A stretch of 14,565 nt of DNA from an uncultured Eubacteriales bacterium (GTDB taxonomy: Bacteria; Bacillota; Clostridia; Christensenellales; CAG-138). The stretch covers positions 1-14,565 of the forward strand of contig URFJ01000036.1 of NCBI GenBank assembly GCA_900547135.1, in the 5' to 3' direction. The position numbers and the translations under genes are program-made. Positions 14,509 to 14,565 of the stretch are shown piece after piece. The notes beneath the pieces are model-generated. The model did not search any database. It was not told where the DNA came from and saw only the letters and a list, made by a program, of their open reading frames with translations. Each line of letters begins with the position of its first letter. The first letter of the stretch is position 1.

Positions 14509-14565
14509 ATGTCAGGCATAATTGACGGCAAGGCGGTGGCGGAGGCGGTATATGCGGGATTAAGG
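14509..14565 (+). CDS. folD: FolD (methylene-THF dehydrogenase/cyclohydrolase), N-terminal fragment cut by the window edge
   Basis: FolD oxidises 5,10-methylene-THF and hydrolyses the product to 10-formyl-THF, the one-carbon donor for PurN and AICAR transformylase. Only 19 codons are present. The peptide begins MSGIIDGKAVAEAV, and IIDGKAVA is the typical FolD N-terminus. The ATG at 14509 has GGGGGAG (14495-14501) 7 nt upstream and follows purL by 19 bp, so it should be co-transcribed. An ATG at 14493 in another frame stops quickly. The call rests on a short motif plus strong context. The NAD(P)-binding and catalytic parts lie beyond the right edge. Confidence 0.85.
   Translation, partial: MSGIIDGKAVAEAVYAGLR

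Overview
This window is a compact de novo purine biosynthesis locus from a bacterium that looks like a member of the Clostridia (Firmicutes). That placement is an inference from gene content and family type: a one-chain, roughly 1230-residue FGAM synthase; a PurF with a propeptide and four iron-sulfur cysteines; a PurO-type IMP cyclohydrolase next to a stand-alone AICAR transformylase in place of PurH; strong AAGGAG-type ribosome binding sites; and tight operon spacing. No RNA genes, mobile elements, CRISPR arrays or phage genes were found.

Layout. Two divergent operons share a 199-bp AT-rich control region (2855-3053). Leftward run, minus strand: class I fumarase alpha (2015-2854), fumarase beta (1475-2014), purA (116-1390), and the first 26 codons of purB cut by the left edge (1-80). 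Rightward run, plus strand: purE, then a 144-bp gap with a terminator-like hairpin and a perfect 9-bp inverted repeat, then purC, purF, purM, purN, a PurO-type cyclohydrolase, stand-alone AICAR transformylase, purD, purL, and the first 19 codons of folD cut by the right edge (14509-14565). From purC onward gaps are 4-30 bp, with one 17-bp overlap.

How the genes work together. The rightward genes cover every step from PRPP to IMP except the PurB step. They run PurF, PurD, PurN, PurL, PurM, PurE, PurC, then the transformylase and cyclohydrolase. FolD, just downstream, would make the 10-formyl-THF used by PurN and the transformylase. The leftward genes hold the PurB/PurA branch to AMP together with fumarase. 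PurB releases fumarate at two points in purine synthesis, and fumarase would turn it into malate, so this run reads as a fumarate/aspartate recovery module tied to AMP synthesis. No purK is present, and no separate purS, purQ or purH.

Nothing here is a wholly unknown system. The points that deserve a second look are the fumarase-purA-purB grouping, the split PurH function with a eukaryote-like transformylase, the paired hairpins between purE and purC, the inverted repeat in the divergent promoter region, and a PurA active-site variant.
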